Source: Doryteuthis pealeii
Taxonomy: Eukaryota > Mollusca > Cephalopoda > Myopsida > Loliginidae
Length of the DNA: 64,000 bases
Direction of reading: 5' to 3'
Assembly (NCBI GenBank): GCA_023376005.1
Contig: CM042141.1
Location: 93,667,135 to 93,731,134, forward strand
In this document: positions 23,001 through 35,600 of the stretch, piece by piece
How positions within the stretch are numbered: the first letter of the stretch is position 1
Layout of the letters: each line of letters opens with the position of its first letter
The notes under the pieces: model-generated
The model's database searches: none
What the model saw: the letters and a program-made list of their open reading frames with translations, nothing else
Told to the model about the DNA's origin: nothing
Program-made: the position numbers and the translations under genes

Positions 23001-26000
23001 ATTTTCATTACGTTGAATCTGACACTTGTTTTTGATTATTTTTTGACCTCTGAATCCATGAATGACCCCAGTTTTCCTATATCACATCAACTTTTTGAGC
23101 TACAGGATACACTTGATTTTTCTCAAAAACCATAAAAATACAGCATCTAACAAATTGGTGCTTGTATTATTTGTATTATTCGGACTATTGTCCTCATCTT
23201 TATTGTTATCTGCACAATATTTTTGCTGATGTGCCCTCCGGCCTTCTTCAGGTATTTCTTGTTGGACTAGGGAACCTTCTCAAACTCAAGAACCTCTTAC
23301 TTGAACTTGGAAACCTTCTCTTTGAACTCAGGAACCTTCTTGTCGTAATCGGGGAGCCTTCACAGAACCTCGAACCCTATCCCCCATTCAGTTTATAGGA
23401 GTAGACTGTTCTCATTTCACTAACCATGACTGGGTACTAGTGTTAAGCTGTGTTAATTATTCTATGTTACTGTTGCTCTTGATCAGGATTGAACCTGTAG
23501 CCTAGAGATAACTGTCACTTAGAAGTGTATTAACTCAACGTCTATATCCACTACACCAAGTGTCCAATTTATTTTATGGAATGTTTAAAACATTTACATA
23601 TAATGGAAAATAATAAAACATTGTAAGCTCAGTTGGCATTCTGATTTAAAAAATAAAAACATTGTTCCATCGACCTTCAAATGACCCATGTCAAATCATC
23701 CAGAAAAAAGTAAAATTGTCACCCACCCCTTCAATTTTTCTGAATTTTTTTCCAGGTGTGGACGATGTTAAAGTTAGACATTCCCCAAAATTTGAGTTCC
23801 CAATTTGAGTTATGTCAATTTTTAGCTCTCCAAGTTTGGTGGGGTTGGCAAAAAACGACAACTTTTTGTAATCTATTTTTATCTGAAAAATGAGTTCTAG
23901 AGCTTCCCTACTACTAAAAATCAAACTATCTTTTTGGTACAAATAATGTTCAATATGTGTGAAATAATAATAGAAAATTTTTTTGTCGTAGATGCAGTGC
24001 CACATTGAAATATTGATCTGGCTATGATAAAATCAGAAATCATCAATAACTTAAACTGGTTGAGTTTAAGACGTTTTTGAAAGCATTTTTGGATTTCCCG
24101 GGACAAAATGCTTTTATAAACCAATTTTTAGAAGTAGGGAAGCTCTAGAACTCATTTTACAGACAAAAATAGGTTACAAAAAGTTGTCATTTTTCGTGAC
24201 CCCCTCCCCCCCAATTTGGAGAGCTAAAAATTGACATAACTCCGCCAATTTTTGGAATTGGATGCTCAAATTTTGTGGATTTAGACAATCCTCAAAATTT
24301 GTCATGAACTTTAAATTTTAAACTTACAGATGGTTTTTCAGTTGTTTTTGTTTTTTTATTTTTAGGTATGACCATTATGCCGTAATTTGTGAAATTCTCC
24401 CAGAAGCACTTCCATGTTTAGCCATATGTCTTCAAATCTTAAAAACTGGTAAGTATTGTTTGTTTCTCAAGTTATTCTTATGGTCAAATCAAACTTAATG
24501 GACCTAAATTCCACCATCGTATGTCACCCCACCGAAAGAAAAAAATACGAAAAATCAGGGAATTAACCGAATTGAATGAAATTTTCAGTGTTGATATATT
24601 AATGAATAAAAGATATAATGCACCAGTTATTTTATTTAAAAACGTTTAAATTTTTTCAGGTCAGTTAATTTGAACTACATATCTTTGAGGCATAACACAT
24701 TCTCAAAGATACGTGGTTCAAAGTTAACTAGCCTAAAAAAAATGTAAATTCCCTGATTTTTGGCGGGGTGACATACGATGGTGGAATTTAGGTCCGTTAA
24801 GTTCGATTTAACCCATTAGGTACCACCAATTTTAATCATTTTTATAATTAGGTGAGTATAATTTATTAGGGTTTTTGTTTAGTAGGTAGACCATTCACTT
24901 AAAGAAGAAGACAATGGTTTATTTTCACACATTACACAATATAAACAATGTCACATAAAACAAAAAACGTAATGTTGGTTGTTGTAGTAATGTGTGGAGG
25001 ATGATCACTAATTAAGACTGAGTCTATTCTAGTAGGGACCACCTCAGTTGGTTTTTTTTTTTGGTTTTTTTGTTTTTTTTACATAGTTTGATAGTTGATT
25101 ATTAGTTTACTTATACATATTAAAAATTTCTATTTTGATAAATAATTTAAGTTGGTGAGCAAACATTTTGGTGAAATCATTGTGTGGAAATTTTTTTGTT
25201 AGTGTGTTCCAATCATTGACGCAGGATCCTGTGATAGATTTAACAGAAAGTCTGTATTTATGGTTCTTTTATTAAAAATCTTTGCCATTGAGACTTGTAA
25301 AAATCTTCTGATGTAATTATCTAAACTCTTATCTTTATTGAAAAAAAGTAAAAATCGTTTTTGCAGGTTCATTTTTTCATATTACATAAAATAATATAGG
25401 GAGGAGCAGACTTCATAAAAAAATATTTCCCCTAATATATTTTAGAAAATAAAACTATTTCAGACACATATTCATCCAAAGGTAAGTAATTATGGAAATT
25501 TTCGTGAAAATTGGACCATTAATTTATTTTTCATAGAATTATAAAAAAGACCTTAGTTATAACTTGTTTTTGGCTATGTTAAATTTCAATTGATTTAACG
25601 GTGCAAAAATGTAAACATTGTTTTTCGTTTATAATTTTCATTATTTTTGTAAGCCGAAAAATATTTTTTAAAAATCATTAGGAGTTTGTTTAATGCTTCT
25701 TCTTTCGAGTGAATAAAAGATTTCAAGATAATACTAACCTTTATGCAAGTTTTATTATGTTAAATATAGTGGGGGGTAAATTTCACAGGGAAAATTGGTG
25801 GTACCCACGGAAAACTTCAATAATAACAACATTTACGCTTAGGAAAAAAAGTATGATATTCAGGAGTCTATATTTGGCTGCTTTTTTTTCCCACCCTTTT
25901 TTTTACAAATTAAAAGTCATCTTTTTCGCCTTGGGAAACCTACCTATTAGGTGTGTGTATGTGAATGTTTGAAAAAGCTAGATGTGAACTACACAAGGAT

Positions 26001-29000
26001 GCTGTGTACAGTCCTGGACAAATCCTAGAAGCTGTACACCACAAAAAAAGCAGCTGTATGGCCACTTACTCCTATCACACAAAATTTCCCAAGTTCTTAA
26101 ATAAAATACCTACAATTTATTAAGAAACATTAATTGGGACCCATCAAATTTTCCAGGGACTCATTCAAATCAAATCTGTGCATCCCAGGACACATTAAAT
26201 TAAAAAGCTATCTGCATCACTGAGTTTGTATAAAAATCTTTTGTTTTGATTATTTATTTTTTATGATAGTAATTTAATTTATTTTGTAATTTTTAGGGAC
26301 GTTTAATGTGGATGTTCATACCTCAGTCTCCAAGGAACTGCAGTTTGAGTCACTCTTGCCTCTGATACCAGACAAATCGTTTGTATACTTATAATATTTT
26401 CTTGAATATCTCAGTTTTGGAAGCGTCTCATATAATGGTTAATTTGTAGAAAAAAAATATTGATATTTTGCATGTTTAAAAATTTCCAGAAATTTTTATT
26501 CACTCTTCCAGAATTAATTTATTTTAATTTTTTAATAGTTGTAATCTGAGTCCTTCTGCTCAATTATAGTGAAACTTGTGAGAGCTGCTGCCAGTGGTTA
26601 TGGTAGGATTATAGAGGTGGAAGAGCCTTTGTGAACAGTTTAAATTAGGCAAAGAGTTAAGCTAACTAAATTTAAATTCAATTATTGAACTGCACAAGTA
26701 AATCGCTATTTATCACACAGTATGGAAGCGCTTGTTGTGTAATGGTTATTGTTATAGAAAATGGACACAGAGACCCAAGTTTAAATCCTGGACAAGGCTG
26801 TTTACATTTTACATGTGCTAACACACTTGGAAAAGGTATTAATTGAACTATTCTCCCTACAGCTATGGGTAAATAGTCTGCAGGCTTTGCTCTGTAACCT
26901 TGGTATGGTAACCAGTCTAGAAGAAGAAAAAACTCCTAATAAAAATTGACCTTGTGTCATATCCTGCCTGTGATGGAGGGGTTGAGTAAATACATATATC
27001 ATACAGTATCACCCAGAAGCACATCCACCCAATTCCTTAGAATAAAAGGTTTATTTTCTGCTAAACCAAAGATTAGGCTCTTTGTATTTTACAAAAAGTT
27101 ATTTTACAAAGCGCTAAAACCCTTGGGAAGGGTATGTATCAAATATTCTCTCTCCAGCTATGGTTAAATATTAGAGCAAACTGGGCTCTTTAAACTTGGT
27201 TAGGCATTCAGTCTAGAAGAAGGAAAACTATGAATTTTAAACCTGTTAAACTCTGCTTAAGAAATTGACCTTGTGTCACATCCTACTTGTGTGGAGGGGT
27301 TGGTAAATATAGATATCTGAATCTTATCAAATTGCAAACAAATTTTGAATTATTTCTCACATCAAAGATTCACTTACATAGAAATACTTGATATCATATA
27401 ATTGTGTGCAAACAAATAACTCTTAAGAAACAGCTTCACAAAAAATGTAAATATAAATGTACAATGTATGTGATTTCCTAAACTTTTGGTATAAAATAAC
27501 CCTAGACAGATTAAAATTAATGTTTTTTTCAATTTGTCTTAAATGTTGTTGTTGTTCATTTAGGGTGTGCCCAATCTGCAAATTCCCTGGTAGTGATATT
27601 TATCTTGGAATGTTGGAACTCCTTCGTATTGAATTGGAATATGAAGAATACATGCACAGTGACAGGTAATTAAAAAATAAAAAAAAATGTTTATTTAATG
27701 AGTTTCTATATGACTCTTGATTTGTTTTGATTAAAAATTATAGACAACAAATATTTAGCATTTAAAGTGACAAAACTGATATTCTTTGTGGAATAATCAA
27801 TTTCATGGAGCTCCATTTTTTTCAATCATAATTGCCGTTTGTGTTTGTACAGAATATTTCCTTCTTCCAAGAGTGCTCTACTATTTCGGGCTACAAGTTC
27901 CTGTTGCTTTTATATTCGTAAGGTTCTGAAATCCACTGTAGGAGCGATATAGATATATTGGTAATTTTTCCGAGATGAAATAAGGAAAATAAAGTTCTCA
28001 ATTACAATTATTATGTCCCCTGAAATGTAAGAGCTTTATTATGTCCCCTGAACCAAAACTGTAATGTTGATTCTGTTGTATATGAAGCAAAAGTTACACC
28101 TACCTGTGATAATCATCCCAAGACCAACGAAACATACGTGGGAATGACACAAGGCAACTTCAAACAGAGATTTTATGCTCATAATGAAACTTTCAGGAAG
28201 AAGGAAAAGAAAGAAGCGACATCCTTAGCGAGTAAAATATGGAAACTAAAAGAAAAAAATATACCATACAAGATAAAGTGGAGAATATTAGACCATCCCA
28301 AATGTTACATAAATGGTTCTAAAAACTGTAATGTGTGACGGAAAAATTCAGAATATTGGAGTCTTTAACATCAACAGACAATCACCTGAACAAAAAATCT
28401 GAAATATTTAAGGCATGCCCACACAAGAAAAAATATTTACTAAACTCATGGATAAGTGAAACTCATCAACCACCCTAGAATAAAAACTTACATAATTTTA
28501 CAGGATTTTACCATCCGGAAATTTTACTTTTTTTTTTATCAAATTTTAGAGTAAATAAATATAAATTAAAAATTAAAAATATAAATTTGTAGAATTTCTA
28601 GTGAAGACCTCTATAAGGATTGAACTCAAAAAATACAGTGAAGATGACATTAAGTGAGAAAAGAAAAACATATATGTAAAAGTGGAATGTGCATAAGTTT
28701 TTTTACATATATGTTTTTTTTGTTTATATTTTTTCGGGAAAAAAATCGTTTTTTTGTAAACAATCAAAGGGAGATAACTTTGTGAGACTTAATTTTGAAT
28801 TTATCAGCGTCCATTAACTTAACCGAAAAATTGCAGTTATTTACAAATACATAACTGAAAAATATGATCTTGCAGACACACTAGAGGGATTAAATGGTAT
28901 CCTGACGAAGACAAAAAGCCTGAAACCTTAGGTAGATGCCTACTAAAACCTTTGTATAAACAGTTATATTTAATAAATAAAGCTCTTACATTTGTAATTG

Positions 29001-29038
29001 AGCACTTTATTTTCCTTTATTTCATCTCGGAAAAATTA

Positions 29039-29074
<36 letters not shown>

Positions 29075-32000
29075 AAGAAAATGTTTTCAAAAAATATAAC
29101 AGACACAGGCTGCTACGATCAGAGGAAAAATGTTATATGTCGAAACTTAAGTATTTCGGTTTATAATAAACTATCAACAGGACAATGCAAAATAATTTTT
29201 TTGTAAGGGAGAAAAATAAAGAATGATAAGTGAATAGTGAATGTGTGAATATAATGTTATTAACTGTTAATCTTTATATGTGCATTTGTTTACAAAAGCT
29301 GATGACGGGATCATTGCATGTGAAAAAACGGAAAATGAAGATCATAGGATGACGCATGTAGAACCTGAATAGACCAAGATGAAATGTTAACATTGATATG
29401 ACGTATTAATATCCATATGAAATACGTCATATCAATGTTAACATTTCATCTTGGCCTATTCACGTTCTACATGCGTCATCCTATGATCTTCATTTTCCGT
29501 TTTTTCACTTCAATGATCACGTCATCAGCTTTCGTAAACAAATGCACAAATAAAATGTTTATCATCATCTGCTGAACTGGATTTCATTTGTTAAATTAAA
29601 CAATGACAAATCTTTTTTAAAATGATCTAAAAATTTTCTATTTGTTTTCTTAATAGGCGCCTCACATGGATGAATGATTACAATATAGTAAGAAAATTCA
29701 TCAACCCTGCACATCTACAGAGTCTCTTTGATGAAGCAGCCAGGTACTACAGTTTGATCTATCTTCCTTAAATCATTGGTTCTTATGTCTGAACAGCTGA
29801 CAACGAGGATTTGGAGGCCGTGGTGTAATGGTTAGAGTTGTAGGAAATGGACTCGTCAACCCTAGTTTAAATCCTGGACAAAGCTACAGTTCACATAGCA
29901 CTAATACCTTTGGGAAAGGTATGAATTCAACTATTCTCCCTCCAGCTATGAGTAAATAGTAGGACAGACTGGGCTCTTTAACCTTGGTTAGGCAACCAGT
30001 CTAGTAGAAGGAAAACTCTGAATTCAAACCTGTTAAATTCCGCTTGGGGTGGTCACTAGTAGAATAGGCTCAGTCCTAATTAGTGATCTATTTCACTAAT
30101 TTAATTTAATTTGATAAATTTGTTTCATTATTCCACACTTAAACTTTAAAAATTCTTTAAATGATTGTCAAAATATATGATCCAGAACCGGATGTCACGT
30201 GGTGACGTGGAACAATGAAAGGGATCGGCCTCTTTTTGGCTTCGGCCGTCGTAGGGTACGGATCGGGCCTCTAGTGGCTAGTGTGGGGTTACAATAATCA
30301 AGTAGTGTTCTCTCTCTCTTTCTCTCTGCCTTTCCTCCTCTCTGGTACGAGCCCACTAGACGAGCACGATAATAAAGGAGCAGTTGTGACTACATATTTC
30401 TCGTGTTGTAATTTCTATCAACACCATTTTAGCACTGTGAATTTGGAGGCACGTGGACGAGACCGGCTATATAATATATACGCCGCCACCACCTTACCGT
30501 TATCGTAGTAGCGCTCGAAAAAAAGGACAACGTTACTTATATCATTTTGGTACCGTGAAAATATACCACAACGGTACATATAGTAGGGCAGACTGGGCTC
30601 TTTAACATTTGTATTGCAACCAGTCTAAGAGAAGGAAAACTCTGAATTCAAACCTGTTTAACTCTGCTTAAGAAATTGACCTTGTGTCACATCCTACTCT
30701 TATGGAAGTGTTGTCGAATATATATATATGTTTGAAATACGCTAGACTTAGCGCAGGATGGCGTTGTCAGTTATGTTATAGGCTGGCTTCATAGGGGGGT
30801 TTCGGGTCTTTCAACATAATACCCCCCTCAGCCAGCCAGACCCCGTTGGAGCCGATCAAACTCCAACACGCCACCCTTGTGCAACGCTAACAAAGAAAAA
30901 AAAAACTACGACAAACGCGAACTCTTTATATCTGAATGGCCAATTCTTCAGCCAATCAATGATAAGAGTAGTTGTTATAAACAGGATCGCGCGATTCAGA
31001 CATTTTTTTTAATAAATGCATTGGCATGGCTAGGATGTTACTAAGAAGAAAAATGCGTTGGATATAGGAGACTGAAAGGAATGTAAGTTGTAACAATTGA
31101 GAAGTCTTGTTTTTTGTTATTGTTCTTTTTTAGTGTTTTTTTTTTTTAGCAATATACAAATTACTCTATATTCAATTTGGTCGAAGCTGAATACGGAATT
31201 TAAACTAATTTTTTTTTTTTCGCGCTGGTAATGACTACAAATGTATACATGTAGTTAAGGAGTAAAAAAAAAAAAAATTTTTTTTTTTTTTTTTTTTAAA
31301 TGACAACGGTGTAAAATTGCATAAAATATATGTACATTCTAATTATTGTCTATAAATATCTATATACGGTTGAAAACTAGTTTTATAAATTGATCGGTTT
31401 AAAATAACTAACATTGCTAAATTTCAATTTATCTACTCGATAAAGAGGGTAAAAAAAACGATGTTGACAAGAACGAATGAATTAAAAAAATAAAAAAAAC
31501 CAACTAAACGCAACCAACTAGAACGAATTCATATGGAATATAAAGCTTCGTTTAGTATTTATACGAAAAAAAAAACCTATCCCTCGAAAATACTGGTTTT
31601 AAGACTTACGAAATGCGACTGTAATATATACCCTAGATGCTGTACTATGGGTGGAAAAAAAAAAATTCCTAACGAAACTTAAATCGAATATTAAGTTTGG
31701 CATGAACTGTAATTTCCTAGGGTTCCTCCCATATATATATATATATATATTCACGACTAAAAGAATTTTATAAATATATAATTATTTGACCGGTTTAAAA
31801 TGAATAACATTGATAGATATAAATTTCCCGTATGAGGGGGTAAAAAATTGTTGAATTAACAAAACTGACTAAAACGATCAAAAACTAAATAAACGCAACT
31901 GACTAGAATGAATGAAAATGAATTAAATTGTACTTAAAACCCTACGAAATATTCTATTATCTATTCATTAAATTATTTTATCTTTCAAAAATAAAAGATT

Positions 32001-32577
32001 CATTTATGTCTTACGAAAATCGAATGACACAAAATTATGTAACCTTACTGATATCCTACTCGAAAAGGTAAATATTTTGAATAAACTTAATTCGGATGTT
32101 AAAAGAAAAACAAAAAAAAAACGAATGCATGACATGTATTTTCTAAAAATTCCTTATTCACCGTTGTGCGACTAAAAATTATTTGACCGATTTAATATAA
32201 CTATCATTTAAATTACGTTTAACTTTTATTTAAGACTTTCCTCTTTATAACTGTATACTAATTTACTGGTTTGCTATAACTAGTTTTAATATGTTAGTAA
32301 ATATTCTATTTCCTACTCGGGATCGGGATTAAAAAATGATTTGAATATATACAGTCGGGATAAAATAATGCATTTATGTGTAAGTTCTATGGAAACTAAA
32401 AGGTTCCAGTACTTTGTTTCATTCCCCTCTTTTCCATTTCCCCCCCCTTTTTTTTCCCTCCCTCTAGTTGTGATGGAACGAAAAAATGAATTTAAGATAA
32501 AAACGATAAGTGACGGGGAAGAGCTAAAATTTAAAACTAATATACACACATATGCATACATAAATATACATACCTAC

Positions 32578-32622
<45 letters not shown>

Positions 32623-35600
32623 ATATATGTACACCCAAGCATACACACATACATACACACACACACATGTATATATATATACACAACAAACGGAACTTTA
32701 AAAAAATAAAATAAAAATAAAAGATAAAAGGGCATATACACCACTATTTAAAAAACAGGAAAAATTATTGTCTATTGAAATAGTCCATCTAGAAAACCGT
32801 TCTAAGGTCATTCCTCCAAGTTACCTTTTAGATTACTTGAGGGATGAAACAAATTGTACTTTACATGGGATTTTCTTAGGTATGATTTTTCCATGAACAA
32901 TTTCTTTTCAGGAAGAGCCATTTGGCACTTCTTTCGGCTGTGTCAGTGATTGATTTCAGTACTGATCTCTTTTTGGCCCCGACCAGACCAATATCAGATA
33001 AGGCTTTACACACCGATTTTGCCGTGAAACCCCTTGTGCCCACTTCAATTGGAAGGCATGATGCCTTCCAACCACTGGTGCGACATTGTGCCACTAATTC
33101 GTCGTATTTTGATTTTTTCATTTCGTGTGCTTCCAATATATGTTCTTCCCATGGAACGGACAGCTCCCACATTACAATTGTTTTCATCCTGTTTGAAAAG
33201 AATATTAGGTCTGGGCGCAACGTTGTTTTCCAAATGTGGTCAGGAAAAACCAACCTCGGTTTTAAGTCGACCCTTAGCTCCCAGTCTGTTGCGGGCGACA
33301 AAATATTTGGTCTGGGCTTCTTTGTCTTACTGGGTTTTGTACCGGCTTTAATAAACTTTATAGTGTTCTTCCCTGGGATTAGTTTATTAGTCTGGATGGC
33401 ATTACAGACTACATCAGCGAACACTCTAAGAATAAGGTCATGTCGCCACCTATACCGACCTTCCACAAGGGCTGTTGGGCAGCTGCTTAATATGTGTTTT
33501 AGGGACCCCACTTGATTGCATAATGGGCATAGAGCCGACTCCGTTCTGTACCATATACTCAGGTTCACCGGGCTCGGGAGGATATCGTATACTGACCTGA
33601 TTAAGAACGTGATGTTTGCTTGGTCGTGCCATAAATCTTACCGTTACCTTACCGTTATCGTAGTAGCGCTCGAAAAAAAGGACAACGTTACTTATATCAT
33701 TTTGGTACCGTGAAAATATACCACAACGGTACATATAGTAGGGCAGACTGGGCTCTTTAACATTTGTATTGCAACCAGTCTATGAGAAGGAAAACTCTGA
33801 ATTCAAACCTGTTTAACTCTGCTTAAGAAATTGACCTTGTGTCACATCCTACTCTTGTGGAAGTGTTGTCGAATATATATATATATAGCATACATAGCAT
33901 GTTTGGCACTGCATACAGCTGTGAAGTGCTTGTGGTGTAATGGTTATCATAGAAAATGGACATGGTGATATGAGTACAAATCCCAAACAAAACGGGTAGC
34001 ATTTCCTATAGTGCTGATACCCTTGTCTCACATCCTGCTCATGAAAAGGGTTTGGTAAATATATATACAATGAGGACAGTGCTTTACTACCATAAGTACC
34101 ATGACTACCCATGGATCTATTATTGATCCCATTAAAATAAAGAAAAAAATCATCAGTACCAGTAAATAATATTCACGGCTAAACCTTCATTATTGGAATC
34201 TAAACCTGAACCTATAGATGTATACAAAAAAAAAAGAAAAAAAGCGGAGTAGAAGAGGAAAACGGTTTCAGCATCAAATATCAGAATTACTTGTTTATAA
34301 TATGCACCCTTAATTTTCATCGAAGAAAATCTGTAAAAAAATATCCCTTGTGTATAATATGCATTAACATTTTGGAAGTCGTAGCAGTTAAATTTAAAGA
34401 AAATTTAACATTTGTTCAATTTTTTTATTTGGTTTGTATCAACCTAAAATACGAATTTATATATTTTATGCTTCAAAACCAAAAATTTAAATAGTGTCTA
34501 AATAAGGATCTTTGAATTTTGCAAATGTAAGGACATGTTCACATGAAAATGCAACCAACTCTTGTAGAATTATGTTCACATCAGAAACAAATCATAAACA
34601 TTCCAGTTTGCAAAGATGACCTTCAAAATGTCCACAGGTCATACTAGTTGTTGTCACTATTATTAGTTACTGTTATTTTTATTCTCTTTTCATACAATGT
34701 CGATTTTTCTTTCATCTTTTGGATATAGAATTCAATTTTGATTGATTTTTCCGTTGATTGAAATAAATAAGAGAAAAAAATGATGGCGAATTCAATTGTC
34801 TTGACCTTTAATGCCGAAACGGTCTAAGGGAGGTAATCCAAGTTACATTCAAAATATTTTATATATAGGCTACAGTCCCAGACGTCAAAAGAGGCTTAGT
34901 TTTCGAATTACGTAGCGAAACAATTAGCTGTAATAATTTTAGCGTAATTATTAATTAAAAATCAAAAAAGGCTAATAAAAAGTTTTCGCAATCAGTGGCC
35001 TTTCTTGATATTATGCGAAAAGGACAATTTAAACGGGCTACTTTGTAAAAAAAATACGAAGAAAAATGGAGTAGCTCCGAAAACAGAATTAGCGAATGAG
35101 AATCGTGTATTCGAAATATAAATAAGTAAACAAAATGGCCACCTCCAGCGAAGAAGAGGCAACAGTTGTTAGCGACAAAAAATGTTTTATGTGCATTTTA
35201 CCTTCCAAAAAGCATAAAATTGTATCATTTTCTAAGAAAACGTGGACTCGCTTTTTAAAATATGTCCATAAATGGAAGAATTTGGACGGTACACAAGCAT
35301 TAAGTCACGTAAATAAAATTTGGACGGTACACAAGAATCAGAAAAAATAAAAAATAATAGTATTTCGCATCATGTGACAACAAGTCACGTAAATAAAATA
35401 CTCGTTATTTTATTTTTTTAAAAAGCAAATTTTATTTTTCTAAAAATCAAATTCGCTTATTACTCGTTATTATAATGAGTAATAAGTAATAACGTCGTTA
35501 TTTTATTTTTTTAAAAAACAAATTTTATTTTTCTAAAAAGCAAATTCGCTTATTACTCGTTATTATAAAAAAATAAAAAAATAATATAAAAAATAATGTT

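Larger units (their letters stand above)
27955..29046 (+). mobile_element. Compact Penelope-like element, GIY-YIG only, inverted ends
   Basis: Inverted repeats of about 75 bp bound it: left 27955-28041 and right 28975-29046. Both include TTGGTAATTTTTCCGAGATG or its complement. The left arm has a 16-bp extra copy of TTATTATGTCCCCTGA. Between them lie a GIY-YIG endonuclease frame and a hammerhead-like motif. No reverse transcriptase is present. Confidence 0.75.

Noticed and set aside
29811..29885. tRNA-like sequence
   Set aside because: It is the head of SINE-2; the acceptor stem does not pair and the family recurs throughout the window.
32922..33515. 197-codon plus-strand frame
   Set aside because: Antisense shadow of the LINE-D C-terminal frame, which has clear motifs on the minus strand.
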